Assembly: GCA_017525605.1 (NCBI GenBank)
Contig: JAFXSM010000040.1
Coordinates: forward strand, 1-54,531
From: Treponema sp.
GTDB taxonomy: Bacteria > Spirochaetota > Spirochaetia > Treponematales > Treponemataceae
Length of the DNA: 54,531 nucleotides
Reading direction: 5' to 3'
The position numbers and the translations under genes are program-made. Of this stretch, positions 15,737 through 25,600 are shown piece after piece (the stretch's first letter is position 1; every line of letters starts with the position of its first letter). The notes beneath the pieces are model-generated. The model made no database searches. It was not told where the DNA came from and saw only the letters and a list, made by a program, of their open reading frames with translations.

Positions 15737-17026
15737 ATGAAAAAAGTTTTCGTGAAAAAGGACGATTACGATTTGTATTCGATCCGTCTGCCGCTGCGTT
15801 TCCTTTTCGGTCGGAAAAGGCGCGGCTACATCGCCAGGGAACTTGAGAAAGTTCATCCGAATTATTCTTCTTCGACGAGTGCCGAGGATATGCGGTTGTC
15901 GTTCGGGCGGAAAGGAATTTTCGCCGATGTCGCTGTTGTTGACAGGGCTCTGCTCTCGTCGTACATGAGCGAATCGAAGCTTGCCCGGAAAAAGCTTTTT
16001 CTTGAGGGGAAGCCTGAGCGGAAAGTGTTCGGCGGCGAAAAAAGAAATCTGTTTCGTGTTGTGCTGATTCCGCTTTCGCTCTTCGTCGTCGTTTTCGCGT
16101 TCAGATATTCGCTTTCTTTCATGAAAGATTCGGATTCGAAAAATGTGATTGCTGTCGGCGAAAAAAATGAAATTGGCGAGAAAAGCACAAATGAGAAATC
16201 CTCGGCAGCTCTTCTTGCCCCGCAGGAGCTTTTCGCGGCCGTGCTCGCTTCCGTTCGTGCAAAGCATGGCAGGGTGACGAGCCTTTCGTGGAAGGACGGA
16301 AGATGCTCGTTCGCCGTCACGGGTTGCAACAGCGAGGACATTGCGGCGGCGAATTATTGCGTCGTGTCATACAGTTCGGGGCAGCCGCAGTTCAATTTCG
16401 TCACGAAGGTGAATGACAGGCTTGCGCTTTCGGAATCTTTTTTTTCAGATGAAGGAAAAGGCGGTGCTTTCGGTGAAAAAGTGCGGGTTGAGAATATCGT
16501 CCCGGCTGTCAGGAAGGAAATTGTCGCTTCGGGCGGCGACATTCTCTCGGAGAAAGTTTCCGAGTCGGATTCGTCCGTGTCGTTTGCGTGCGAGTCTGAG
16601 AAATTCGCTGAAATCGTTTCGGCAGTGTCCCGCGCTGTCAACGAAAACGGCTGGCGTGAGTGCGCTGTCTCGGTTGATAGCGACGGGCTTTTCTCTTCGG
16701 TCTGCATTTCCTTCAAAAATTGCGGCGCAAAATCGGCTTTCAGATCATCTTCCAGCTCGTCTTCTGTCTCCGATTCTTCTGATTCCGATAATCCGCTTGC
16801 GATTCTCTCTGAATACGGCGACGTGTTCGGAAACGGAAAATCGCTCGGAAGAAAAACTGAAAAATCCAACGGAAAAGTCGCTCGTCAGAAGTCGCTCCTC
16901 GTTGCTGACAGTGCGCCCTCAAGTAACCGTGTCAGAATCGGCGAGATTCGCAAGGGCGGAAGCACGTTCGTCTATTACAGGTCGTCTGACGGCCGTGTCT
17001 CAAGCGAGGTCGTAAATGCTGAATGA
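15737..17026 (+). CDS. Bitopic inner-membrane protein of the secretion island (GspL/M-like position)
   Basis: A 429-residue protein of unknown family. Residues 1-105 are basic and cytoplasmic, 106-123 form one membrane helix, and the rest should be periplasmic, including a serine-rich run near residues 343-360 and a charged C-terminus. This topology, and the position after the pseudopilins, match where gspL and gspM lie in standard systems, but no actin-like GspL fold or ferredoxin-like motif can be seen by eye. The ATG follows AAGGAG. It overlaps the next gene by 11 bases, so it belongs to the same operon. The role as assembly-platform partner is inference. Confidence 0.75.
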   Translation: MKKVFVKKDDYDLYSIRLPLRFLFGRKRRGYIARELEKVHPNYSSSTSAEDMRLSFGRKGIFADVAVVDRALLSSYMSESKLARKKLFLEGKPERKVFGGEKRNLFRVVLIPLSLFVVVFAFRYSLSFMKDSDSKNVIAVGEKNEIGEKSTNEKSSAALLAPQELFAAVLASVRAKHGRVTSLSWKDGRCSFAVTGCNSEDIAAANYCVVSYSSGQPQFNFVTKVNDRLALSESFFSDEGKGGAFGEKVRVENIVPAVRKEIVASGGDILSEKVSESDSSVSFACESEKFAEIVSAVSRAVNENGWRECAVSVDSDGLFSSVCISFKNCGAKSAFRSSSSSSSVSDSSDSDNPLAILSEYGDVFGNGKSLGRKTEKSNGKVARQKSLLVADSAPSSNRVRIGEIRKGGSTFVYYRSSDGRVSSEVVNAE

Positions 17027-17630
17027 AATCAGAAACATTTTGTCCGTTCGGATTTGCGTTTCGAATATCGTTCGAAAAAACGCTCCGAAAATCGCCCGGT
17101 CTGCCGCGTTCCTTCTGGTTGCGGCTTGTCTTTCGTGCCTTCTTTTTTCGTGCGCATCGACAGGCTTCGAGGGCAAGGGAACTTTGGTCGGGCGTGTCTG
17201 CGACGTGAACGGGAATGCAGTTTCCGGCTACAGGCTTTCGTTCGCTGCCGGCAAAAAAGCCGTGAGCGGAGTCAACGGAGTTTTCGCTGTGAATGGCATG
17301 GAGTCGGGCAAATTCGACATGGAAGGGTTCGGCGAGGGCTGGAGCTCCGTCAGCGAAAAAATCGATTTCTTCGACAGGCGTTCCGTTCTCGTCGTTCAGG
17401 TTGAGAGCGAAGCTGATGTTTGCGAAAGAATCTCCGGCGCGCTCAGGTTCGGCGACATCGATGAGGCGGAGAGGCTCCTTTCAAAAATCGAGCGCGGAAA
17501 CAAGAACAGCCCGCTCTTTCTTTTCTATTCGGAGCTTGTCGAATACAAAAAGCTCCTGTCGAACGGAAAGACGGAGAAGGCGCAGTCGGTGAAAAAGAAG
17601 CTCGACAAAAGAATCGCGCTTTTTGAATGA
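17016..17630 (+). CDS. Lipoprotein with carboxypeptidase-regulatory-like domain
   Basis: A 204-residue lipoprotein. An unusually long basic N-terminal region precedes the hydrophobic core and the lipobox LFSC (C46). The next ~80 residues, beginning GTLVGRVCDVNGNAVSGYRL, look like a CarboxypepD_reg/Ig-like beta-sandwich. The C-terminal ~70 residues (ISGALRFGDIDEAERLLSKIE...) are helical and TPR-like. It overlaps the bitopic gene upstream and would sit in the envelope near the secretion machine, possibly as a pilotin or scaffold. That role is inference from context only. Confidence 0.7.
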   Translation: MLNEIRNILSVRICVSNIVRKNAPKIARSAAFLLVAACLSCLLFSCASTGFEGKGTLVGRVCDVNGNAVSGYRLSFAAGKKAVSGVNGVFAVNGMESGKFDMEGFGEGWSSVSEKIDFFDRRSVLVVQVESEADVCERISGALRFGDIDEAERLLSKIERGNKNSPLFLFYSELVEYKKLLSNGKTEKAQSVKKKLDKRIALFE

Positions 17631-17655
17631 AAAATAAAAAAATGGAGAAACAAAA

Positions 17656-18108
17656 ATGAGAAAAAAGTTTTTCAGCGGGCTTCTTCTTGCCGCGATGAGC
17701 ATTTCGGGCTGCTCGACCATGAACAGCGACAATTGTCCGTACCTTATTGCCAACCAGAAATTCGAGATTGGCTCTTCCTCTGACGGATACGAATTCGCGG
17801 GGACGAGGTTCACTTTCCACAACGGCTCGAAGAAGGATGTGAAATCGTTCACGGTGTCGTTCATGCTTTACGACTCCGACGGAAACAATCCGTTTATCGG
17901 CTCGAACAACGTCGTCGAGCGCATTGACGAGCAGGTTCTTTCCGGGATGTCAAAGTCGATTCTCCTTTCGATGGACGACTATCTTTCGTCAGTTCCCAGC
18001 GAGCCGTACCAGATTGATTACATGTACGTCAGGAAAATCATCTATTCGGACGGAAGCGAATGGACCGACCCGTTCGGAATGTACAGCGCAAGGGAGGTCT
18101 TTGAATGA
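17656..18108 (+). CDS. Small lipoprotein of unknown function
   Basis: A 150-residue protein with signal peptide and lipobox ISGC (C19). The mature part is a small beta-rich domain with a segment reading FHNGSKKDVKSFTVSFMLYDSDG, reminiscent of conserved treponemal lipoproteins that describe a modified property of an envelope partner; no family is recognised. The ATG is preceded by GGAGAAA. Its last four bases overlap the start of the clostripain gene, which suggests cotranslation and perhaps a helper role for that protease. Confidence 0.7.
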   Translation: MRKKFFSGLLLAAMSISGCSTMNSDNCPYLIANQKFEIGSSSDGYEFAGTRFTFHNGSKKDVKSFTVSFMLYDSDGNNPFIGSNNVVERIDEQVLSGMSKSILLSMDDYLSSVPSEPYQIDYMYVRKIIYSDGSEWTDPFGMYSAREVFE

Positions 18109-19616
18109 AAAGCGTCCGTTTTTTTCTTTCGCTCGCTTCTTTTCTGTCGTTCGTTGCGTTTGCAGTCGCTCTTCCGTTCTGCCTTTCAGTTTTTCTCTCT
18201 TCATGCGCTCTTGAGCCTGCCGAGTCCTCGTCCGCGTATGTCCGCCAGAAAGAAAATGATGGCGAAACCGAAAACGGCAAAGGCGAGTCTGGCGGCGAGA
18301 AATCTTCTTCCGATGAAAAAAATGGCGAAGTTTCGGTGGATTCCGGCGCAGAAAAATCCGAGGTCGAAGATGATGATGAAATCGGGGCGGACTGGACTAT
18401 TGCGGTGTACATGGCCGCCGACAACTCTCTTGAGCCGGACGCAATCAATGACATCAACGAGATGGAGCGTGTCTTTGTCCCTGCCGGAATGAACGTGCTT
18501 GTCCTTTTTGACCGCGCGGAAGGCTACGACGCTTCCAACGACAACTGGACGGACACGAGGCTCTTTCTGATAAAGTATGACGCGGATGACTCGAACAGAA
18601 TCGTCAGCAAGCGTCTTTCCTCGGTGGAACTTGGTCTTTCCGAAAACGAGGAGACTGAGCTTGATATGTCGGGAAAGTCAACTCTGTCCGCATTCCTGTC
18701 GTTCGCGCGAAAAAACTACACGGCTGACAAATACGCGCTTGTCGTCTGGGGGCACGGAACAGGCTGGCGGAATTCCGGTTCTTTTGATGCGCGCGCATTC
18801 GCAGTTGACGGCGGCGGCGGCTCTTCCTCATACATGACGATTTCTTCGATGAGGCAGGCGATTGAGAGCGGAATGGGCGACGACAAGCTTTCTTTTCTCG
18901 GCTTCGACACCTGTTTCGGCTGTTGCCTTGAGTCCGCGTTCGAATTCAGGAATTTGGCGGAATATATGGCAGGCTCTCCTTCGATTGAGCCTCAGTCCGG
19001 CTGGGATTACTGCGGCTTTTTCGGGGGGCTTGATAGCGATGCGTCTGTCGTGACCGGCGAAAATATGTGCGAATCAGCGTTGAACCAGTTCAGGAATCAG
19101 TATGACAAATGCGCGGCTTGCGCATTCTGCACGCTCGACCTTTCGCAGTGCGGTCTTGCGGTGGAGGTGTTCAACGGTTTTTCGGCAGAAGCTGCGGCCA
19201 GGATTACGTCGTATGAAAAGCGGGATGCGTATCTTTCGATGCTGAAAGAAAAGTGCGTTTCTTATTCTGCCGGCACTCCGGGCGACTGTTTCGCGGATTC
19301 GCTCGATTTCGTCAGAAATGCCTGCCTTTACGATGATTCGCTTTTTGAGTGCGGAAAAAAGGTCGGGGACGCGTATTCGCTTTTCGTAAAGGATTCGTGG
19401 AGCGCATTGTCGGAAAGCGGGACTTGTTCGCCGGGCGTTTTCGTTGCCGTCAAAAAGTCAGAGGGCGTGTTCTCAAATCATCCTTCCGAATACGTCAGCG
19501 GAAACACGTCAGCCGAAGTCAGCCAGTTCGTTTCGTTCGCGTCGTCGTATGTCCCGACAAAAAGAAAGACGGGCAGTTTCCTCGACAAACTTTTCTACAC
19601 GACTTTCGACAACTGA
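18105..19616 (+). CDS. Clostripain-family (C11) cysteine protease, lipoprotein
   Basis: A 503-residue envelope protease. The N-terminus is a signal peptide with lipobox LSSC (C34), followed by a low-complexity Ser/Glu/Lys/Asp linker to about residue 100. The catalytic domain begins DWTIAVYMAADNSLE, with the catalytic histidine in VVWGHGTGW (H217) and the catalytic cysteine in FDTCFG (C270), the C11 dyad. C11 enzymes cut after Arg or Lys and often self-activate. The gene follows the secretion genes directly and precedes the RHS gene, which suggests an exported or surface-held processing enzyme. Confidence 0.88.
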   Translation: MKSVRFFLSLASFLSFVAFAVALPFCLSVFLSSCALEPAESSSAYVRQKENDGETENGKGESGGEKSSSDEKNGEVSVDSGAEKSEVEDDDEIGADWTIAVYMAADNSLEPDAINDINEMERVFVPAGMNVLVLFDRAEGYDASNDNWTDTRLFLIKYDADDSNRIVSKRLSSVELGLSENEETELDMSGKSTLSAFLSFARKNYTADKYALVVWGHGTGWRNSGSFDARAFAVDGGGGSSSYMTISSMRQAIESGMGDDKLSFLGFDTCFGCCLESAFEFRNLAEYMAGSPSIEPQSGWDYCGFFGGLDSDASVVTGENMCESALNQFRNQYDKCAACAFCTLDLSQCGLAVEVFNGFSAEAAARITSYEKRDAYLSMLKEKCVSYSAGTPGDCFADSLDFVRNACLYDDSLFECGKKVGDAYSLFVKDSWSALSESGTCSPGVFVAVKKSEGVFSNHPSEYVSGNTSAEVSQFVSFASSYVPTKRKTGSFLDKLFYTTFDN

Positions 19617-19628
19617 TTTTGCGAATTT

Positions 19629-19655
19629 TCAACTTTCAATTTTCAGTTTTCAACT
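19629..19655. repeat. CAACTTTCAATT-type short repeat upstream of the RHS gene
   Basis: A 27-base AT-rich run built from TCAACTTTCAATT and TTTTCAACT. It matches bases 663-689 inside mod with three mismatches, and a shorter version lies at 25762-25782 just after the RHS gene. It sits immediately before the RHS ribosome-binding site. Confidence 0.6.
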
Positions 19656-19674
19656 TAAAAAAAAGGAGTTTCAT

Positions 19675-22600
19675 TTGAAATTGTCAAAATTTTTCGGGAA
19701 GGTATTTGTGCTTTCGCTTATGCTTTCTCCGTTCGTTCTTTCGTTCGCGTTTCCTTCAAGGGCGTTTGCTGACGATTCAGGGGATTCGGGCGATTCATCT
19801 GAATCGACTGATTCGTCAGAATCGACGGATTCTTCTGAATCGACTGATTCGTCAGATTCTGATGACGGCGGCTCTGGTGTTGAGGGAGATGAGATTGAAA
19901 AATATCCGGCGTACAAATCTGCGCTTGATTATGCGGAGAGCGTGCTTGACGATGCGATAAAGGCGGGGGCTAGCGAGGAGGAAATCGCCTTGCTTGAGGA
20001 GAACGTCGCGGAAGCTCGGACGGCTTTTCTTGATGCGTGCGAGGAAGCCGGTTTTTCTGTCACCCGCTCCGAGACGACGAACGCATATATCGTCTCGGAC
20101 GAGACCGGGCACATCGTGTATGCGGCAGGCGACCCTGTCATTTTCTCCAAAGGTCTATACACGACAGGCGACACTGATTTTTCGATTTCGGCAGGCGAAA
20201 GCACTTTTTCGGTCAGGCGAAGCTACACGTCGCCGATGAGCGATTCTTCGGAAGTTTCAAGGTACGGCTCGTTCGGAAAAGTGTGGACGACGAACCTCGA
20301 TTCGAGAATCATCATCTGCTCAAGAAAAGATGCGTATGTCGAGCGTCCTCGCCACATTCTTCAGAAAGATTACAAAGACAAGGATTCCGTTCACGAATAT
20401 CTTGAGAAGTGCCTTGAGGAAGTCGAGGGGTACATCAATGAGGCGGATAATGAAAGCGATTTCGAGGGCTGCATTGAAATCAGGAAACATATAGAGGAGC
20501 TGATTGAAAAAGAGGATTTCTATTTTTCGTTCATTGCTCGGAACAATGCGAATTGCAAAATCCCTTCGAAAACACGCTACGGGGAAATGTCCGGTCTTGC
20601 TGACCAGCTCGGCTCCGACTACATAATCTACGTTGACGATTCAGGCTCTCCTGTTCTCTGCAAAATTGACGACGACGGAATCTTCTGGCCTGAAAATCCG
20701 GCATCGAGAAAAAAGTTTTCAGTTTCAAGAGACGAAATAGGCTTTGTCCTTGATGATATCTCCGGCGAAAAAAGAAAATTCGACGAGTGCGGAGTGCTTT
20801 CTTCGATTGAGAGAAAAGACGGAAGCGTTGTTGTTTTTTCATCGGACTCGGACGGAAGAGTCACGCGCGTTGCTCTCCGCTCGGTGCTTGGCGGCGAGAG
20901 GTCGCTCAGCATCGCAAGAAGCGGCGGCTCTGTAACGTCGATTTCGGACGGGGTGCGCACCGTGAAATATTCATACGATGAGAAAATGCTTTCGTCCGTG
21001 ACAGATGCCGACGGCGACACGAGGAAGTTCGAGTACGACGGCGACCTTCTTTGCAAGCTCGTGAAGGCAGACGATTCGTTCGTGAAAATCGTCTACGAGA
21101 CAAAGTTCGTTCCGATTGAGCCTGAGACTAACGGGGAAGACGACGATGACGAAGAAGATGAAGATGAAGAGGTTGTCGTCCGCTACAAGCCGTTCTACAA
21201 AGTCGTCGCCACTGTTGACGAGAACGGAAACGCGGAAAAATTCGTCTATGATGAGTTGAACATGACGACCGAGCATATCGACCATGACGGATTTTCGACA
21301 ATCTATGCGTATGACAGAAACGGAAACACGCTCAGCCAAAAATATCCGAACGGGGAGAAATTCACTTTCAGATATGACGATGAGTCGAATCTTGTCCGTT
21401 CTTCCGGGGCGATTCTCTCGAGCACGTTTGAGTATGACGAAAACGGAAATGTGAGCCGCGTAAAATATTCTGACGGCGGAGAGGAGAGTTTTTCATATTC
21501 AGGCTCGAAAATGACGGCGAAAACTGACAGGGACGGAGTTACGAAACGGTTCGAATATGACGAGTGCGGAAAGCTCCGTGCGATTTATTCAGGCGGAATG
21601 AAAATTTCCGAGCTTTCGTATGAGAACGGTCTGTTGCGGACTTCAACCGATTGCTTCGGGAACGTCACGAAATACGAATACGACGAATTTTCCGACATCG
21701 TGAAAAAAAGCGTTTTCGCAAAGGGAAGTTCAGCGGCCTCGTCCGTAAAAACTTGGAAATACGACATCATCGGGCGCATTTCGAAAATCACCGACGAGTC
21801 GGGCATTGTTTATGACTACTCGTATCTTCCGCATGAGACAGTAATCGTAAGCTCCGACAAGAAAAAAGTGAGCATAGTCTTTTCCTCAAGAAAGAGCATT
21901 CTAAAAAGAACCGTGACAGACCTCCTGACAAATGAGAGCCGCACGAAGCATTACAAATACGACAAGGCGCGCCGCCTCGTTTCCGTCGGAGTGTCCGGCG
22001 TTGACTTCGCAGGAAAAGCAATCCCTGAGACGACAATCACTTCGTATTCGTACACGGCGCAGGGTAGGCTGAAAAAGCAGGTTGACTGGAATGTGTTTTC
22101 TTCTGGGGATACTTCCGGAAACGAAATCGGCTGGGGCTGCGAGTATGCATTCTCGGACGGCGAAATAAGCTCAGTCGAAAAAGGTATTGTGGATTCTGAC
22201 GGAAACGTAATTGCCGGCGGAAAAATCTCTGCGGCTTTCTCAAATTCCTTCTCAAGCGGAAAAAGAGCCAGAAATGCGTTTTACGGCGACGGAAGAAAAT
22301 CAGTTTCGGTTTACGATTCTTTTGGAAGGCTCATTTCAGAGTCCTCAAACGAAAAATCCGTGATGAAAAACGAATATTCGCTTGCCGGCCGCCTTTTGTC
22401 GTCAGACGTTCTCGGAAAGGGAAAGTTCGAATTCGAGTATGATTCTTGCTCAGGTCTGCTTTCTGGTGTGCGCGAGGTTGGCGGAACAAAATCGGGTTTC
22501 GACAGAACCGAATATTTTCCTGACGGAAAAAAGAAAAGCCGCACCGACAGGCTCTCGCATAGAACTGAATATCTGTATGACGAATTCGGCAATGTGTGCG

Positions 22601-25600
22601 AAATTCGCGGAAAAGACAGCACGTTTTTGACAAAGCGGGACGCGGGCGGAAGAATCGTTGTCTCGGAATTGAAATCTCCTTCGGGAAAAGTAGTTTTCTC
22701 CGAATCCTTTTCATACAAGGACGGCGGAAGGAAAGTCGAGCGTTATGTTTCGGGCGAGCTTCGCGGATTCGTTGTGAAAAATGCTTTCGGCGAAATTGTC
22801 TCCGTGACGGACGGCGAGGGCAATGTCACTTTGTTCTCCTACGATGTTCTCGGCCGCCGCGTATGCAAGAAGGACGCTTACGGCAACGCCACGAATTACG
22901 AATACAATGCGCGGAATCAGATTGCAAGAGAATCGTTCGCTGACGGCTCTTTCAGGAAATATTCTTACGACGCGCAGGGGAACTGCATCCGCGTTTCAGA
23001 TTCGGCAGGGGATTTGTTCAGGGGTGAGTACGACGGTCGCTCACAGATTGTCAGCGCGGACTCAAGACCGTTCTCTTCGCCTGAAAAGTACGAATATGAC
23101 GAAATCGGACGGATTGTTTCCGTGGCGAAAAACGGAATCGTACTTGAAAAATTCGATTACTCGGACGACGGAAAATCCATCGTCCGCACAGACTCTCTTG
23201 GAAGAAAGACTTCGTACCGGCTCGACGGGTTCGGACGCATTCTTTCTGAGACTGACAGGCTCGGCTTCTCTTCGTCTTCCGAATATGACTCTGAGGGAAA
23301 TGTAGTCTCGAAAACTGATTTTGCGGGGCTGAAAAGAAAAATCGACAGGTCTAGCGGAGTAGGCGGCGAAAACAGCGCGGTCAGGACGACTTTCGGAGAC
23401 GGCTCTTTCTCTTACGCTGAATATGATGCGGCTTCTAGAATCGTGCTCGCGAAAAACGATTCCTCCGAGATTCAGTATGAATATGACGGTTTCGGCAATT
23501 TGTCGTCGATTTACGATGTTGTTTCCGGGACGCGCGTAAAATATTCGCATGACAAAAACGGAAAAGTCACACGGGTGAAAAGCTTTGGCGGAATCGAGCG
23601 CGATATCTCGTATTCATACGGAAAGCTCGGCGAGATAACGAAAATAGTCGATTCTGTGCAGAGCGATTCAGTGCCGGTTGTCACGGAAGTCGATTTCACA
23701 TACGACAAGCTCGGCCGGGAAACGTGCAGGCATTTCAGGAGCGGGGAATCGACATTCTCCTCGTACGACAATGCAGGTCGGCTCACGTTGCGCACCGGAT
23801 ACGACTCTTCAAATGTTCGCGTTTTCCTTGCGGGGTACGTTTACGATGACGACGGCCACATTTCCCTTTCCGTCGATTCCGACATGAACGTGACGAAATA
23901 TTCATACGATTCATCCGGCCGGCTTTCGTCTGTCTCTTATCCGTATTCCGATGGGCTGAAAAATCATTTCGTGTCCCTTTTGGAAGAATCGACAGGATTT
24001 TGCGGGGCTGAGAATATAAATGTGTCGCGTCTTTCATTGCGGACGGGCGAGTTCAATCTCCTTCAAAATCTCTGCGCCCCGGTCGGCTCTGTCATTGCTT
24101 CGCAAAACGTCCTTTCCGAGTCGTTCTCATACGATTCGGAAGGAAACATGATTGCAAGAAAAACTCCGCTCGGGTTGCTCCAATACAAATACGACAGCGA
24201 AAACAGGCTCGTCTCTGTCGGTCAGGGTTCTTCGGCCGGAGTTTCGGTTTCGTATGACAAAAACGGAAACATGACGAGGAAAATCAGCGCGAATTCAAAT
24301 TCCGCATTCGAATACAACGGCGAGAACAGGATGACGAGGGCGGTTGTCAGCGATGAATCCGGCACTTTGAGCGATGTCCGCTATGGATATGACTTTTTCG
24401 GAAGGAGAAACGTGACGGGCGGAAACCTGACTGTCTACGACGGATTCTCACTTCGCGAGCTTTACACGAAGAATACGGTTTATTCTGAATATGAAGGCGA
24501 AAATGCAAATTCCTATTCGTCCGGGATTTTCCGAGCGACAACTCCTGAGAATTCCGCAACGGAAAACAGCGGCCGTTATGTTTTCATAGACGATGACGGC
24601 GAAATCGTTTCGCTCGGCAGTTCAAATTCCGCTTCCGCATCTTCATCTTCGCGCAGTGTCCAATGCGATTTTTCGACCGCGCCTTTGTACGCTGGCGAAA
24701 AATCCCCAGCTTCTTTCGTCTCGCTCGGGGACATCGAGACAGGCTCTGCTCTGCCGTCATACAGGAACATTTTGATGAACGATTTGAGCGGTTCCGTTAT
24801 GGCACGTCTTGGCGATTCCGATTCGCTCTCGCGTCTTTGCTATGACGTTTTCGGTTCAAGGTTCGATTCTGATTCTGCAAGCGTGTATTCGTTTGTCGGA
24901 AAGAAATTTGACGGAAATTCAAGGATGTACGATTTCGGCTACAGGGATTATCTTTCGTCGTTCTCGCGCTTTTCGACTTCCGACCCGGTGAAAGACGGTC
25001 ACAACTGGTATCTGTACTGCGACTCGAACCCGATTGATTTTTTCGACGCGGACGGATACGAGCTTGCGCATAACAATACTGGAAGCGAATATGCAAATGA
25101 CGACGGCAACACGGAATATTGGATGCAGAGTTCTCCGTGGGGCAGCGAACCTCTTGGCGGATGCCCGTTTGTCGATTCGTCCGGGGAGGAGCATGACTAC
25201 ACTTTGTCCACAGCCGGATGCACAGCCACAGCCGTCGCCGAGGCGATTTCGAACTTGTCAGGAATGGATGTCACGCCGGAGGTGATTAACGGAGATTCAA
25301 GATTTTTCGGCACAGGCGACCACATGGACGAAATAAACTTTTTGAATGTCGCTGATGTGTTCGATTTGTCTGTTGATCGTTCAGGAAAAGGTGCGGATAA
25401 AGTTGAGGAATTCATAAATTCGAAAGTCAACGACGAGGAAAAAGAATACGAGATAGTCTTGATGACGCACATCGGTTCTAACGGCACAATGCCGCATTCA
25501 GTCACTGTCTCAGGAGAAGCGCAGCGGAGTGCCGACGGACAAGTTGTTACCACACCAGTGACCGCAACTTCGCGTAATGATTACAACATGAACTGCGCGA

